Part shown: one piece after another, positions 8,167 to 19,149 of the stretch
How positions within the stretch are numbered: the stretch's first letter is position 1
Layout: each line of letters opens with the position of its first letter
Translations under genes and position numbers: made by a program
The notes under the pieces: generated by a model
The model's database searches: none
The model's input: the letters and a program-made list of their open reading frames with translations, nothing else
Told to the model about the DNA's origin: nothing
DNA from: an uncultured Colwellia sp.
Lineage (GTDB): Bacteria > Pseudomonadota > Gammaproteobacteria > Enterobacterales > Alteromonadaceae
Length of the DNA: 62,744 nucleotides
Direction: 5' to 3'
Assembly: GCA_913063325.1 (NCBI GenBank)
Contig: CAJXYE010000023.1
Location: forward strand, 1 to 62,744

Positions 8167-11100
8167 ATGCTTCCCCATATCAGCCATAAAAATCACCTTC
8201 CTGCTTTATATACCGATTTTATTAATTCATTAAAAGACAAAAACTTTACTGGTGATATTAATGCCAGTTACGGCGCGCGGCTCTCAGTTGCAACAGACAA
8301 CAGCATTTATCAGCAGTTGCCGCAACTTGTGATCCAACCTCGTACTAAAACTGATATCGCTTTACTGGCTAAAACAGCCAGTGATGAACAATACTTGAGC
8401 ATTAAATTTAGCGCCCGTGGTGGCGGTACTGGGACTAATGGTCAAAGTTTAACGCCAGGTGTGGTGGTTGATTTATCTAAATACATGAATAAAGTTTTAG
8501 AGATCAATATTGAAGAAAAATGGGTACGTGTTGAAGCGGGTGTGGTTAAAGATCAGCTTAATGACTACTTGCGTCCTCATGGTTTTTTCTTTGCGCCCGA
8601 TTTATCAACGTCAAATCGAGCTACGGTTGGTGGCATGATTAACACTGATGCCTCAGGGCAAGGCTCTTTAGTGTACGGGAAAACGTCAAACCATGTATTA
8701 GCGCTTGAATCTGTGTTGGTTAATGGTGATGTCCTAAGCACAGAGCCTATGGATTTGGCACAAGCAAAATCGTTAGCACTTGAAAGTAATAGCCAAGATA
8801 GTAATCAAACAACGTCTCATGCAAAAATCATGGCACAGGTACTCGATACTTGTATTGAAAACAGAGAAAAAGTCTTAGAAAAATTCCCACGCTTAAACCG
8901 TTTTTTAACCGGTTATGATTTAGAAAACGTCTTAACAACCAATGACAATGGTGAAATTACTGGTGTCAATTTATCACGTTTGATCACCGGCTCTGAAGGC
9001 TCACTCGCCTTTGTTTGCGAAGCAAAATTAAATATTAATGCAATACGTGTAGCTAAAACACTGATAAATATTAAATACGATAGTTTTGATTCAGCGCTTC
9101 GCCATTCCCCAGCATTAGTTGAAGCCAAGGCAACTTCGGTAGAAACGATCGATTCGCGCGTACTTAACTTAGCTAAGCAAGATATTGTTTGGCATAGCGT
9201 CAGTGATTTAATTACTGACGTACCAGGTAAAGTGATGGACGGGATTAATGTTGTAGAATACAACGGCGATAGTATTGAAGGTTTAGCTGAGCAGGTAAGC
9301 GAGCTAACATCAAAGCTTGATTTGTTAATCAATGCTGGCGACGGAAGTAGTAGAGGCGTTATTGGTTATCAAGTGACCTCAGATCTAGGTAGCATTAATA
9401 AAATTTATGCGATGCGTAAAAAAGCGGTAGGTTTGTTAGGTAAAGCTGAAGGTAGTCAAAAGCCATTAGCGTTTGCTGAAGATACTGCTGTTCCACCAGA
9501 AAATCTTGCCGATTATATTGTTGAATTTAGAGCCTTACTTGATGGTTATGGTTTAAATTATGGCATGTTTGGTCATGTTGATGCAGGGGTATTACATGTA
9601 CGTCCAGCGCTTGATATGTGTGACCCTGAGCAAGAAAAACTATTACGAACCTTATCCGATGAAGTCGTTAAATTAACTGCCAAATATGGCGGTTTGATGT
9701 GGGGAGAACACGGTAAAGGTTATCGTTCTGAATATGGCCCTGCGTTTTTTGGTGAGCATCTGTTTAACGAACTTCGAAAAATTAAAGCGGTATTTGACCC
9801 ATTCAATAAAATGAATCCCGGTAAAATTTGTACACCGATAGATTCTAGTGAGCAACTGGTCAGTGTTGATGATACCAAACGAGGTTATTTTGATAGACAA
9901 ATCCCAGTTACAGTAAAAGAGTCATTTACCGCAGCCATGGATTGTAATGGCAACGGTTTATGTTTCAACTATGATGCTGATAGCCCAATGTGTCCATCAA
10001 GTAAAATTACTCGAGATAGACGTCATTCGCCTAAAGGTCGTGCTGGATTAATGCGTGAATGGCTACGTTTATTAGAGAAACAAGGTGTTGATATTCTTTC
10101 ACTTGAAAACAGCATTAATACTTCAAAAAGTATTTTTTCAGTAAAAGAAATATTAACTAATGCGGCTGAAAAAATACGTCTTAATTTCATTAATAAACCA
10201 GCAGAAGACGAAAACGGTAATGGTGACTTCTCTCATGAAGTGATGGAAGCGATGCAGGGCTGTTTAGCGTGTAAAGCGTGTGCCAGTCAGTGCCCAATAA
10301 AAGTAGATGTACCTGATTTTAGATCGCGCTTTATCAATATTTATTATTCACGCTACGCTAGGCCTTTAAAAGATCACCTTGTTGCAAATGTCGAAATATT
10401 GGCGCCATTGATGGCAAAAGCGCCAAAACTAGTGAATGCAGTACTTAATACCAAAATGTATGACAAATTATCAGCTAAAACCATTGGTTATGTGAATACG
10501 CCATTGTTATCAGTGCCAACCTTGAAAAAACAAGTGAAAAAGTCAGGCTATTCAGGTTTTGATTTAGCCAAGTTGCAAGCCTTAACTGCTGAGCAACGAA
10601 AAGGGTATGTACTGATAGTTCAAGACCCATTTACCTCATTCTATGATGCTAATACCGTGCACAGTATGATGGCATTGATCAAAAATCTTGGTTTAGAGCC
10701 AATCTTGTTGCCCTTTAAACCTAATGGTAAGGCACAACATGTAAAAGGCTTTTTAGCGCGTTTTGCTAAAACAGCCAAATCGAGCAGTGACTTTTTAAAC
10801 CAATTAGCCAAGCTTGATATGCCTATGCTAGGTATGGACGCTTCTATGGTGCTGTGTTACCGCGATGAATATACTAAAACACTACAAGACAAACGTGGTG
10901 CTTTCTCGGTGTTACTGGCCCATGAATGGTTATTAGACTTTATTAAACAAGACGCTCAGCAGGGGAATGCTTTTAAAAGTAAAGCAGTATCAACAGAATT
11001 GTCAAAAGGTAAGCCCTTTAAACTCTTTGCCCATTGCACTGAAAAAACGGCTTTAGTGAACAGTGAAAATGAATGGCTGACTATTTTTGAACACTTTGGT

Positions 11101-11337
11101 TTACCGTTAGAAAAAGTCAGTGTTGGTTGTTGCGGTATGGCTGGGACTTACGGACATGAGAAATCAAATTTTGAAAACTCTAAAGGCTTGTTTGAATTAA
11201 GCTGGCAATCAAAATTAGAGACCTTGGAAAGTGAACAAATTCTAGCTACTGGCTTTTCATGTCGTTCACAAGTAAAACGTTTCAGTGAAGTAAAAGCTAG
11301 GCATCCAGTTGAAGCATTATTGTCATTTTTTCAGTAA
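8167..11337 (+). CDS. ydiJ: YdiJ-type FAD and iron-sulfur dehydrogenase (D-2-hydroxyacid oxidation)
   Basis: A 1056-residue protein colinear with E. coli YdiJ. An N-terminal PCMH-type FAD domain carries RGGGTGTNGQ and STSNRATVGGMINTDASGQG. A FAD-linked oxidase C-terminal domain includes FGHVDAGVLHVRPALD. A cysteine region near residue 591 (CNGNGLCF) is followed by a ferredoxin-like CLACKACASQCP near residue 698 and a C-terminal heterodisulfide-reductase-type CCG domain with VGCCGMAGTYGHE near residue 987. The layout is that of a flavin/Fe-S D-2-hydroxyacid dehydrogenase; YdiJ proteins have been reported to oxidise D-2-hydroxyglutarate, but substrate here is inferred. The start matches YdiJ (MLPHIS versus MIPQIS). 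It stands alone as a single transcription unit. Confidence 0.85.
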   Translation: MLPHISHKNHLPALYTDFINSLKDKNFTGDINASYGARLSVATDNSIYQQLPQLVIQPRTKTDIALLAKTASDEQYLSIKFSARGGGTGTNGQSLTPGVVVDLSKYMNKVLEINIEEKWVRVEAGVVKDQLNDYLRPHGFFFAPDLSTSNRATVGGMINTDASGQGSLVYGKTSNHVLALESVLVNGDVLSTEPMDLAQAKSLALESNSQDSNQTTSHAKIMAQVLDTCIENREKVLEKFPRLNRFLTGYDLENVLTTNDNGEITGVNLSRLITGSEGSLAFVCEAKLNINAIRVAKTLINIKYDSFDSALRHSPALVEAKATSVETIDSRVLNLAKQDIVWHSVSDLITDVPGKVMDGINVVEYNGDSIEGLAEQVSELTSKLDLLINAGDGSSRGVIGYQVTSDLGSINKIYAMRKKAVGLLGKAEGSQKPLAFAEDTAVPPENLADYIVEFRALLDGYGLNYGMFGHVDAGVLHVRPALDMCDPEQEKLLRTLSDEVVKLTAKYGGLMWGEHGKGYRSEYGPAFFGEHLFNELRKIKAVFDPFNKMNPGKICTPIDSSEQLVSVDDTKRGYFDRQIPVTVKESFTAAMDCNGNGLCFNYDADSPMCPSSKITRDRRHSPKGRAGLMREWLRLLEKQGVDILSLENSINTSKSIFSVKEILTNAAEKIRLNFINKPAEDENGNGDFSHEVMEAMQGCLACKACASQCPIKVDVPDFRSRFINIYYSRYARPLKDHLVANVEILAPLMAKAPKLVNAVLNTKMYDKLSAKTIGYVNTPLLSVPTLKKQVKKSGYSGFDLAKLQALTAEQRKGYVLIVQDPFTSFYDANTVHSMMALIKNLGLEPILLPFKPNGKAQHVKGFLARFAKTAKSSSDFLNQLAKLDMPMLGMDASMVLCYRDEYTKTLQDKRGAFSVLLAHEWLLDFIKQDAQQGNAFKSKAVSTELSKGKPFKLFAHCTEKTALVNSENEWLTIFEHFGLPLEKVSVGCCGMAGTYGHEKSNFENSKGLFELSWQSKLETLESEQILATGFSCRSQVKRFSEVKARHPVEALLSFFQ

Positions 11338-11365
11338 TCCTGTATTTAATTGAAATTACTGAAAA
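11328..11365 (+). terminator. Inverted repeat overlapping the ydiJ stop
   Basis: TTTTCAGTAAT (11328-11338) and ATTACTGAAAA (11355-11365) are perfect 11-base complements around a 16-base loop. The position fits a weak terminator, but no strong T-run follows. Confidence 0.4.
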
Positions 11366-11442
11366 TTTAATTATTTACTACGTTAAAGTATGGTCTATAT
11401 TGTAATTATTGTTGCTTTCCACATAAGCCGTAAGGGTGATTA

Positions 11443-12579
11443 ATGAAAAAATTATTATGTACCGTATCTGTACTCTCTGCAGGTTTGGCTATTTCTCCAA
11501 TTGCTCAAAGCATGGAAGTATATAATGATGAAAAAAATGCCTTGAACTTTAGTGGTAATTTGTCAGTATATTATTTAAATGCAGAAGAATTTGATGAAGT
11601 AAACGATGGTTTTTCTCGCTTTGTTTTTGATTATACCAATAAACTTAAATATGATTGGCAAGCGTTAGCAAAAGTAGCATGGGGCGTGCAGTTATCAAGT
11701 ACTGGAGATAGTATTTTTGTTGGCAATAATGGCTTAACCAGTACAGGACCAACCAGTGATGTTATTTGGTTAAGACAAGGTTTTGTTGGTGTACAACATG
11801 AAAAGTATGGTCGCATCACGCTAGGTAAACAGTGGGGTGTTTCCTATGACATTGGTGGTGTTACTGATGTATTTGAAGTTTTTGGCGCCGATGCTCAGGG
11901 CACATATAATTTTGGTACGGATGGTGGTTTTTCTGGTACAGGCCGAGCAGAAGAAGCAATGCAATATAAAGTGAATTATCAAAACTTCTCATTTGGCTTA
12001 CAATACTTACCAGCTGATCAAAAAGTTCCATCAAGTGATGAAACAGCTAATAGAGAAATAGCTTTTAATGATTCTTTTGGTTTATCTATTATCTATAAAG
12101 CGCCGTATGATATTGGCTTAGGTCTAGCTTATAACAGTGCAGAGTTGAGCCTACATGACTCGCTGCAAAATATTGTGAAGGCTGAAGATGAATTAATTAC
12201 CGCGCATATTACTTATCGTTCATTTGCTAATGAAGGTTTACATGTTGCTTTTGTTTATACTGATATGTCTAACCATGATATCAATGATGTTGGTAAATTA
12301 ATGAATAAGTCGACAGGAATGGAGTTATTTTCAGAATATCGTTTTGACAATGATTTTTCGCTAATTTTAGGTTATAACTCGTTAGAAGATAACTCGACTA
12401 TAGACTTAGGCTCTAATGGTAATTATCATTTACAGTACTTTATTTTAAGTGCTAAATATAATTGGGATGATGATTTTTATATTTATCTTGAAAGTAAAGT
12501 AGATGATTCCACCTTATCAAATAATTCAAAGGCTTTTGCTGAAGATGCCACCGCCATTGGCATGATGTATACCTTTTAG
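11443..12579 (+). CDS. Outer membrane porin
   Basis: A 378-residue protein with a clear signal peptide (KKLLCTVSVLSAGLAISPIAQS then MEV). The mature part is rich in alternating hydrophobic strands, contains the porin-like segments LGKQWGVSYDIGG and YKVNYQNFSFGLQYLPA, and ends MMYTF with the terminal Phe used for outer-membrane assembly. This fits a 16-stranded gram-negative general porin. Solute specificity cannot be read from the sequence. A 27-base gap separates it from the following small gene, which might be co-transcribed. Confidence 0.85.
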   Translation: MKKLLCTVSVLSAGLAISPIAQSMEVYNDEKNALNFSGNLSVYYLNAEEFDEVNDGFSRFVFDYTNKLKYDWQALAKVAWGVQLSSTGDSIFVGNNGLTSTGPTSDVIWLRQGFVGVQHEKYGRITLGKQWGVSYDIGGVTDVFEVFGADAQGTYNFGTDGGFSGTGRAEEAMQYKVNYQNFSFGLQYLPADQKVPSSDETANREIAFNDSFGLSIIYKAPYDIGLGLAYNSAELSLHDSLQNIVKAEDELITAHITYRSFANEGLHVAFVYTDMSNHDINDVGKLMNKSTGMELFSEYRFDNDFSLILGYNSLEDNSTIDLGSNGNYHLQYFILSAKYNWDDDFYIYLESKVDDSTLSNNSKAFAEDATAIGMMYTF

Positions 12580-12606
12580 ATCATTACCTTTTAATAGACC
12601 TGTTTC

Positions 12607-12849
12607 ATGACAGAAAAACGATTAATTATCTTGCTAAAAACCTCTATAGGTATTGGGCTATGTCTTTTACTATTAGGGGTTTATCTTCATATGTTTAGTG
12701 ACTATATGGCATCACTGGGTGTGGCAGGTATTATCATTAGTGCTATGTGCATTGCTTTTGGCTTAGTATTTTCGTTACCGACCAAAATGTACTTAACCTT
12801 TCTCTTAATGAAACGAGAGGCTGAAATTCAAGGCAAAGAAACCAAGTAG
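12607..12849 (+). CDS. Small two-helix inner-membrane protein, function unknown
   Basis: An 80-residue protein with two predicted transmembrane helices (about residues 8-28 and 36-58) and a basic, polar C-terminal tail (KREAEIQGKETK). No domain is recognised. It follows the porin by 27 bases on the same strand, so it may be its last cistron. The codon use looks normal and the frame is free of rare features, so I consider it real, but nothing indicates a function. Confidence 0.6.
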   Translation: MTEKRLIILLKTSIGIGLCLLLLGVYLHMFSDYMASLGVAGIIISAMCIAFGLVFSLPTKMYLTFLLMKREAEIQGKETK

Positions 12850-14123
<1,274 letters not shown>

Positions 14124-14135
14124 GAATAACTCATA

Positions 14136-16559
14136 ATGAAATTTAGTGAATCTTGGTTACGTGAATGGGTTAATCCTGCACTTACTTCAGAAGAATTAGC
14201 ACATCAAATTACTATGGCTGGTCTCGAAGTAGACGGTGTTGACCCGGTAGCGGGCGAGTTTAGCGGTGTTATTATTGGTGAAGTAGTTGAATGTGGACCA
14301 CACCCTGATGCAGACAAATTACAAGTAACAAAAATTAGTTTAGGTGATTACAGCTCTGCTACGGTAGAGAAAGGCGAGTTAGTTGATATCGTTTGTGGCG
14401 CTAAAAACTGCCGTTTAGGCTTAAAAGTTGCGGTTGCTACCGTTGGCGCAGTATTGCCTGGCGATTTTAAAATTAAAAAAGCAAAACTACGTGGTGTTCC
14501 TTCATTTGGCATGCTTTGTAGTGAATCTGAAATTGGTTTAGCTGATGATTCAGCTGGCATAATGGAATTAGCAGCAGATGCTCCATTAGGTACTTGTGTT
14601 CGTGAATATTTAGATTTAGATGACGTTACCATTGATGTAGATTTAACGGCTAACCGTGGTGACTGTTTAGGTATTAAAGGTTTAGCTCGTGAAGTGGGCG
14701 TATTAAACTCTTTAGAAGTTACTGAGCCAGTAATAACTAAAGCAATACCAACGATTGATGATACCTTAACTATCAATATTGAAGCCAATGAAGCGTGTCC
14801 TCGTTATTTAGGTCGTGTTATCAAGGGTATTAATCCAAGCGCTACTACGCCTCTATGGATGGTAGAAAAATTACGTCGCTGTGGTACACGTTCGATTGAC
14901 CCTGTGGTTGATGTGACTAACTATATCTTACTTGAATTGGGTCACCCAATGCATGCCTTTGATTTAGCTAAATTAGACGGCGGCATCAATGTACGTTTCG
15001 CTAACAAAGAAGAAAAGCTTACTTTATTAGATGAAAACGAAGTTACTCTAAAAGAAGGTACTTTAGTGATCGCTGATGACAGCAAAGCACTTGCTATGGC
15101 AGGTATCTTTGGTGGTCTTGAGTCAGGTGTTACTACTAATACCACTGATATCTTTTTAGAAAGTGCATTTTTTGCACCGTTAGCTATTTTAGGTAAAGCA
15201 CGCCAATACGGCTTACATACTGATTCTTCACATCGTTATGAACGTGGTATCGACCCAACGTTACAATTTGACGCCATTGAACGCGCTACTGAATTATTAT
15301 TGAGTATCGTTGGTGGTCAAGCAGGACCCGTTGTTGAAGCTAAATCTGATGCTGATATTCCGCAAATAAAAGATGTTAGTTTACGTCGTGAAAAACTTGA
15401 TGGACGTATTGGTCATCATATTGAAGACGACAAAGTCACTGAAATATTAACGCGCCTTGGTTTTACTGTAACTACCACAGGTGAAGGTATTGCCAAAGTA
15501 TGGCAAGTGGTTGTTTCTGCGTACCGTTTTGATATCAAAATTGAAGTGGATTTAATCGAAGAAGTTGCGCGTATCTACGGTTATAACAATATTCCAAATA
15601 TTTCACCTAAAGCAACGTTAAAAATGTGTGAGAAAAAGGAAGCTAAACTTTCTTTATCAAACTTAAAACAAGTTTTAGTTAATCGTGATTATCAAGAAGC
15701 GATCACTTACAGTTTTGTTGACCCAAAAGTTCAAGCCTTATTGCACCCTGAACAAGAAGTGATGACATTACCTCATCCTATTTCTTCTGAAATGTCAGTC
15801 ATGCGTTTAAGTTTATGGACCGGCTTGCTACAAGCGATGGTTTATAATCAAAACCGTCAGCAAGGAAGAGTTCGTTTATTTGAAGCAGGTTTACGTTTTG
15901 TGCCAGATGACAGTGCCGAAAACGGTGTTCGTCAACAAAATATGCTCGCAGGTGTTATCAGTGGTCAACGCGTTGATGAACATTGGGACATGGAAAAAGC
16001 AGCAACAGACTTTTATGATGTTAAAGGTGATGTTGAAGCCTTATTAGCACTTACTTGTGATGCTCAAGGTTATGAGTTTTCAAAAGCTGAAGTTGATGCT
16101 TTACATCCGGGACAAACAGCACAAATAACTAAGAATGGTGTTTTTGTTGGTTGCATTGGAGCCTTACACCCTGAATTAGAACGAAAATTAGGCTTGAACG
16201 GTCGAACATTAATTTTTGAGCTATTATTGTCTGAAGTCTTAGTACAAAAAACACCCGAAGCCACCGATATATCTCGCTTTCCGGCCAATCGCCGTGACTT
16301 AGCTATCGTCGTTAAAGAAGAGGTTGATGCAAAAAAAGTGCTACAACTTATTGAAAAGGTTGGCGGAAATTATTTAATTGATCTAAACTTATTCGATGTA
16401 TACCAAGGTCAAGGTATTGATGACGGTTTTAAAAGTCTCGCTATTGCCCTGGTATTACAAGATACAAAGAAAACTCTTGAAGAAAAAGACATCACTGATG
16501 TTATCGATAGAGTTGTTGAAACCTTAAAATCAGAGTTAAATGCATCACTGAGGGACTAA
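14136..16559 (+). CDS. pheT: Phenylalanyl-tRNA synthetase beta subunit
   Basis: An 807-residue PheT, the full length of the family. Domains in order: a tRNA-binding EMAP/OB fold (about residues 39-150, with [15 protein letters not shown]), the B3/B4 editing domain (about 210-390), a B5 DNA-binding-like domain, the non-catalytic synthetase-like core, and a C-terminal ferredoxin-fold anticodon-binding domain (about 710-805, from [14 protein letters not shown]). It pairs with PheS to recognise tRNA-Phe and edit mischarged tyrosine. Only three bases separate its stop from the ihfA start, indicating translational coupling. Confidence 0.98.
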   Translation: MKFSESWLREWVNPALTSEELAHQITMAGLEVDGVDPVAGEFSGVIIGEVVECGPHPDADKLQVTKISLGDYSSATVEKGELVDIVCGAKNCRLGLKVAVATVGAVLPGDFKIKKAKLRGVPSFGMLCSESEIGLADDSAGIMELAADAPLGTCVREYLDLDDVTIDVDLTANRGDCLGIKGLAREVGVLNSLEVTEPVITKAIPTIDDTLTINIEANEACPRYLGRVIKGINPSATTPLWMVEKLRRCGTRSIDPVVDVTNYILLELGHPMHAFDLAKLDGGINVRFANKEEKLTLLDENEVTLKEGTLVIADDSKALAMAGIFGGLESGVTTNTTDIFLESAFFAPLAILGKARQYGLHTDSSHRYERGIDPTLQFDAIERATELLLSIVGGQAGPVVEAKSDADIPQIKDVSLRREKLDGRIGHHIEDDKVTEILTRLGFTVTTTGEGIAKVWQVVVSAYRFDIKIEVDLIEEVARIYGYNNIPNISPKATLKMCEKKEAKLSLSNLKQVLVNRDYQEAITYSFVDPKVQALLHPEQEVMTLPHPISSEMSVMRLSLWTGLLQAMVYNQNRQQGRVRLFEAGLRFVPDDSAENGVRQQNMLAGVISGQRVDEHWDMEKAATDFYDVKGDVEALLALTCDAQGYEFSKAEVDALHPGQTAQITKNGVFVGCIGALHPELERKLGLNGRTLIFELLLSEVLVQKTPEATDISRFPANRRDLAIVVKEEVDAKKVLQLIEKVGGNYLIDLNLFDVYQGQGIDDGFKSLAIALVLQDTKKTLEEKDITDVIDRVVETLKSELNASLRD

Positions 16560-16562
16560 GCA

Positions 16563-16856
16563 ATGGCGCTTACCAAAGCAGAAGTAGCAGAACATTTATT
16601 TGAAAAAGTTGGGCTGAGCAAGCGTGACGCAAAAGATATGGTTGAAATCTTTTTTGAAGAAATTCGCGAGACGTTAGAAAGTGGCGATCAAGTTAAACTT
16701 TCAGGTTTTGGTAATTTCGACTTGCGTCTCAAAAGCGAACGTCCTGGACGTAACCCTAAAACTGGTGAAGATATTCCAATTTCTGCCCGTAAAGTTGTTA
16801 CTTTTAGACCGGGTCAAAAATTGAAAAGCCGTGTTGAAGACGGAAATAGTGAGTAA
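16563..16856 (+). CDS. ihfA: Integration host factor alpha subunit
   Basis: A 97-residue nucleoid protein that with IhfB binds the DNA minor groove at specific sites and bends DNA sharply, affecting transcription, replication and recombination. It carries the family start [13 protein letters not shown], the dimer core [11 protein letters not shown] and the DNA-binding arm [14 protein letters not shown] with the intercalating proline, then [14 protein letters not shown]. The alpha rather than beta assignment rests on sequence and on its place as third gene of the pheST operon, where ihfA sits in most gammaproteobacteria. Confidence 0.97.
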   Translation: MALTKAEVAEHLFEKVGLSKRDAKDMVEIFFEEIRETLESGDQVKLSGFGNFDLRLKSERPGRNPKTGEDIPISARKVVTFRPGQKLKSRVEDGNSE

Positions 16857-16892
16857 CTTGATTAACTAAGTTAAGCAATATTGACAAAACTA

Positions 16893-16909
16893 TTTACTCA
16901 TTGAGTAAA
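16893..16909. promoter_or_regulatory. Inverted repeat TTTACTC-N3-GAGTAAA
   Basis: A short perfect inverted repeat between ihfA and its terminator. A TTGACA lies just upstream (16881-16886), but no well-spaced -10 box follows. Purpose unknown. Confidence 0.3.
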
Positions 16910-16938
16910 ATACTTTATCAATTTTGTTACTCATTATA

Positions 16939-16974
16939 AAAACCACATTAGCATTAGCCGATGTGGTTTTTTTA
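16939..16974. terminator. Bidirectional terminator between ihfA and batD
   Basis: AACCACAT (16941-16948) pairs with ATGTGGTT (16961-16968) around a 12-base loop, with A-rich sequence before and seven or more T after. It can serve the pheST-ihfA operon on the plus strand and the Bat operon on the minus strand. Confidence 0.85.
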
Positions 16975-17021
16975 TGTCTACAAATAAGCTTAATTTCCTT
17001 AATAATTTAATGAAATTGGAA

Positions 17022-18401
17022 TCATTTATGGTTGAGTTTAATTGCCTCGTTAGCGCTAAAATTGACTTGTTTTGTTAGTTTGCTTGCCAGAGTGTCTATT
17101 TGCTTAATTAATGCCTTAGCATCGCTAACAGAGAACTTAAGCTGTTTGTTTTGGTTAGACTCGGCTTGAAAAGCCAATTGATTTAACTTGTTTGTCAATG
17201 ACAAGCTTTTGACTTCAGTATGTTTGTTTACTAGTAGCGCATATTGATAAAGGTATTGCGATGCCATTAAATACTCATGTTTAGTGATGCTGTTTAGAAA
17301 CTGCTTGCTGAGCTGCCTTTGTTCATAGTGAGTTATTTTTTTGTATAAAGTGAATAAGAATAGGCGTTTGCTTAAAAGCAAATAAGCCAATGCAAGAATG
17401 AAGCAGCTAACACTTAATATTATCACTGTTCCTAAGTCGAACTTGATATTACTAATCGTGTTATTACCTTGGCTTATTTTTGTTAAGCCAGTCCCTGAGA
17501 CAGTCCAAGATGCCGCAGGAATAACTAATTCTTCTAACGCATTTGTTTGGCTATTCCACCAGTAAATAACTTGCTTAGGTAAAACATAGTGACCGGGTTT
17601 TTCAAATATATAGGTGAATGACTCAACTCGACTACCCAACAATGATCCACGATTAGATTTATCAAAAACTTGCGCGGGTTTACGGTAAATACTTATGCCG
17701 TCGAGCGTAATCTGTTTTGTTTTTTCCTTCCCTTTATCAGTGACTTCATTAAGAGGGAAAAAATTCAGTTCAGGTATCATCATCGCCGGAGTATCGCTGG
17801 CGGTGATGGTAATGTTTTGTGTGATTGCTTCGCCAATTGCGTAGTTTTTATCGACATCAAACTGACCATCAATGGTTAAGGTGACTTCAGGGGAGACGAT
17901 AAAGTTATCAATGCCATTAAGTTCTTCGGGTAAGATAATAATAAAGCTAGCCTCTGGTGTACTGAGCACACCACTGATAAGGCCATTATTTTCTGTATTA
18001 ATTGAAACATCAATATTGAGAGCGGGGAATATATAGTTGCCGGCAAGGGTTGGGTATAAGGTTATTTCATGGGTTTGCATTGCCCATGTTTGCCCTTGAA
18101 TGCGTTTACTCCCATTGATAGTAATAATGTTATTTGCTTGCATTACCACATTAGATAAGGTGAAGTTTTGAATGCGACTGCCTGTGGCAAACCAGCGATC
18201 CGTTGCTACTTCAATTGATACCACCAATGCTTGACCAACGATTTGTTGTTCATCTTGAACAACTTTTACAGAAATACTTAGTTTTCCTAGGTTAACTAAG
18301 TCAACTACGTTATTTATGTTATCTATGTTTTGAACGGCAAAAGCTTTACTTAGAAAGCAAACAGAGCAGAGTAAAAGGCTGATAAGTACTTTATTCATCA
18401 T
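17022..18401 (-). CDS. batD: BatD-like membrane protein of the Bat operon
   Basis: A 459-residue protein with a signal peptide (LISLLLCSVCFLSKAFAVQN). Long beta-rich periplasmic regions follow (about residues 35-300). A transmembrane helix near residues 325-347 (GTVIILSVSCFILALAYLL) and a cytoplasmic C-terminal helical tail complete it. This is the BatD/oxygen-tolerance architecture. It is the last gene of the MoxR-Bat operon and overlaps the end of batC; two adjacent ATGs (18401 and 18398) are possible, with AAGGAG spaced better for the second. Bat proteins are linked to aerotolerance and envelope stress in several bacteria; the molecular role is not known. Confidence 0.82.
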   Translation of the reverse strand: MMNKVLISLLLCSVCFLSKAFAVQNIDNINNVVDLVNLGKLSISVKVVQDEQQIVGQALVVSIEVATDRWFATGSRIQNFTLSNVVMQANNIITINGSKRIQGQTWAMQTHEITLYPTLAGNYIFPALNIDVSINTENNGLISGVLSTPEASFIIILPEELNGIDNFIVSPEVTLTIDGQFDVDKNYAIGEAITQNITITASDTPAMMIPELNFFPLNEVTDKGKEKTKQITLDGISIYRKPAQVFDKSNRGSLLGSRVESFTYIFEKPGHYVLPKQVIYWWNSQTNALEELVIPAASWTVSGTGLTKISQGNNTISNIKFDLGTVIILSVSCFILALAYLLLSKRLFLFTLYKKITHYEQRQLSKQFLNSITKHEYLMASQYLYQYALLVNKHTEVKSLSLTNKLNQLAFQAESNQNKQLKFSVSDAKALIKQIDTLASKLTKQVNFSANEAIKLNHK

Positions 18402-19149
18402 CAGCTCCTTGGCTTTTAGCGTTTGTTTGTTTTTTACTCTGAACAGGTTGTTGATTTGTTATTTCTTGTTGCATATAAAATTTTCGTGAAAGAAAATTAG
18501 CAGGGTTCTTTTGAACTTGCCTTAACCACATGTCATTTAAGTTAGGATCGAGTAACAGTTGCTCAGCACTGAGCTGTTCAATTTCTTGCTCTTTTGGTGC
18601 TTCTTCTCGTTCAGCGCCATCACCTGTTTGTGGTTCATCGCCGAGTTCTTTTATCGACTCTCCTTCTTCTGCTTTTTGACTAGCAGAGAGGCGGTTCACT
18701 TCATCTATAATTGCCTGAACGATTATGATATTTGATTGCGCGGCAAGATTTTGTGGTTGAGTTACTAATATCTGTTGATAAGAATTACGCGCCTTTATAT
18801 ATTCACGACCATGGGCTAAGGCATTCGCTTTTGCTATTTGGCTATCGACATCGTTAAATTGTCCATAAAGGGTTACCGCCTTTTTATACTGCTCGGCGCC
18901 ATAACTGCTATAAGCTTGCCACTGAGTACTTTTAAAGGTATTGCTGGCTTGTTGGTAATGGCCAAAGTTAAAAAGCATTTGCCCTTGTTGATCTCGGGTA
19001 AGCCATAAATCGGCAAACTGTTGCGGTTTGATATAAGCAAATAAGCAAGCAGCAACAATGAGTGCGGCTATGAAACGTTTTTTATGATGTTTGATAACAT
19101 TGCTGATTTTCGTAAAATTAAGCCAATGCCTTGATATGAAGTTTACCAT
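18391..19149 (-). CDS. batC: BatC-like TPR membrane protein
   Basis: About 252 residues: an N-terminal transmembrane anchor (FIAALIVAACLFAYI), then tetratricopeptide repeats (MLFNFGHYQQASNTFKSTQW and AEQYKKAVTLYGQFND as successive units), and an acidic Glu/Gln-rich linker (EEGESIKELGDEPQ onward) before a conserved-looking end with LLLDPNLNDMWLRQVQ and FLSRKFYMQQ. The ATG at 19149 is preferred to the in-frame ATG at 19161 because AAAGGA lies upstream at workable spacing. It overlaps batB by seven bases and batD by eleven. TPRs in this position usually scaffold the neighbouring von Willebrand A proteins. Confidence 0.8.
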   Translation of the reverse strand: MVNFISRHWLNFTKISNVIKHHKKRFIAALIVAACLFAYIKPQQFADLWLTRDQQGQMLFNFGHYQQASNTFKSTQWQAYSSYGAEQYKKAVTLYGQFNDVDSQIAKANALAHGREYIKARNSYQQILVTQPQNLAAQSNIIIVQAIIDEVNRLSASQKAEEGESIKELGDEPQTGDGAEREEAPKEQEIEQLSAEQLLLDPNLNDMWLRQVQKNPANFLSRKFYMQQEITNQQPVQSKKQTNAKSQGADDE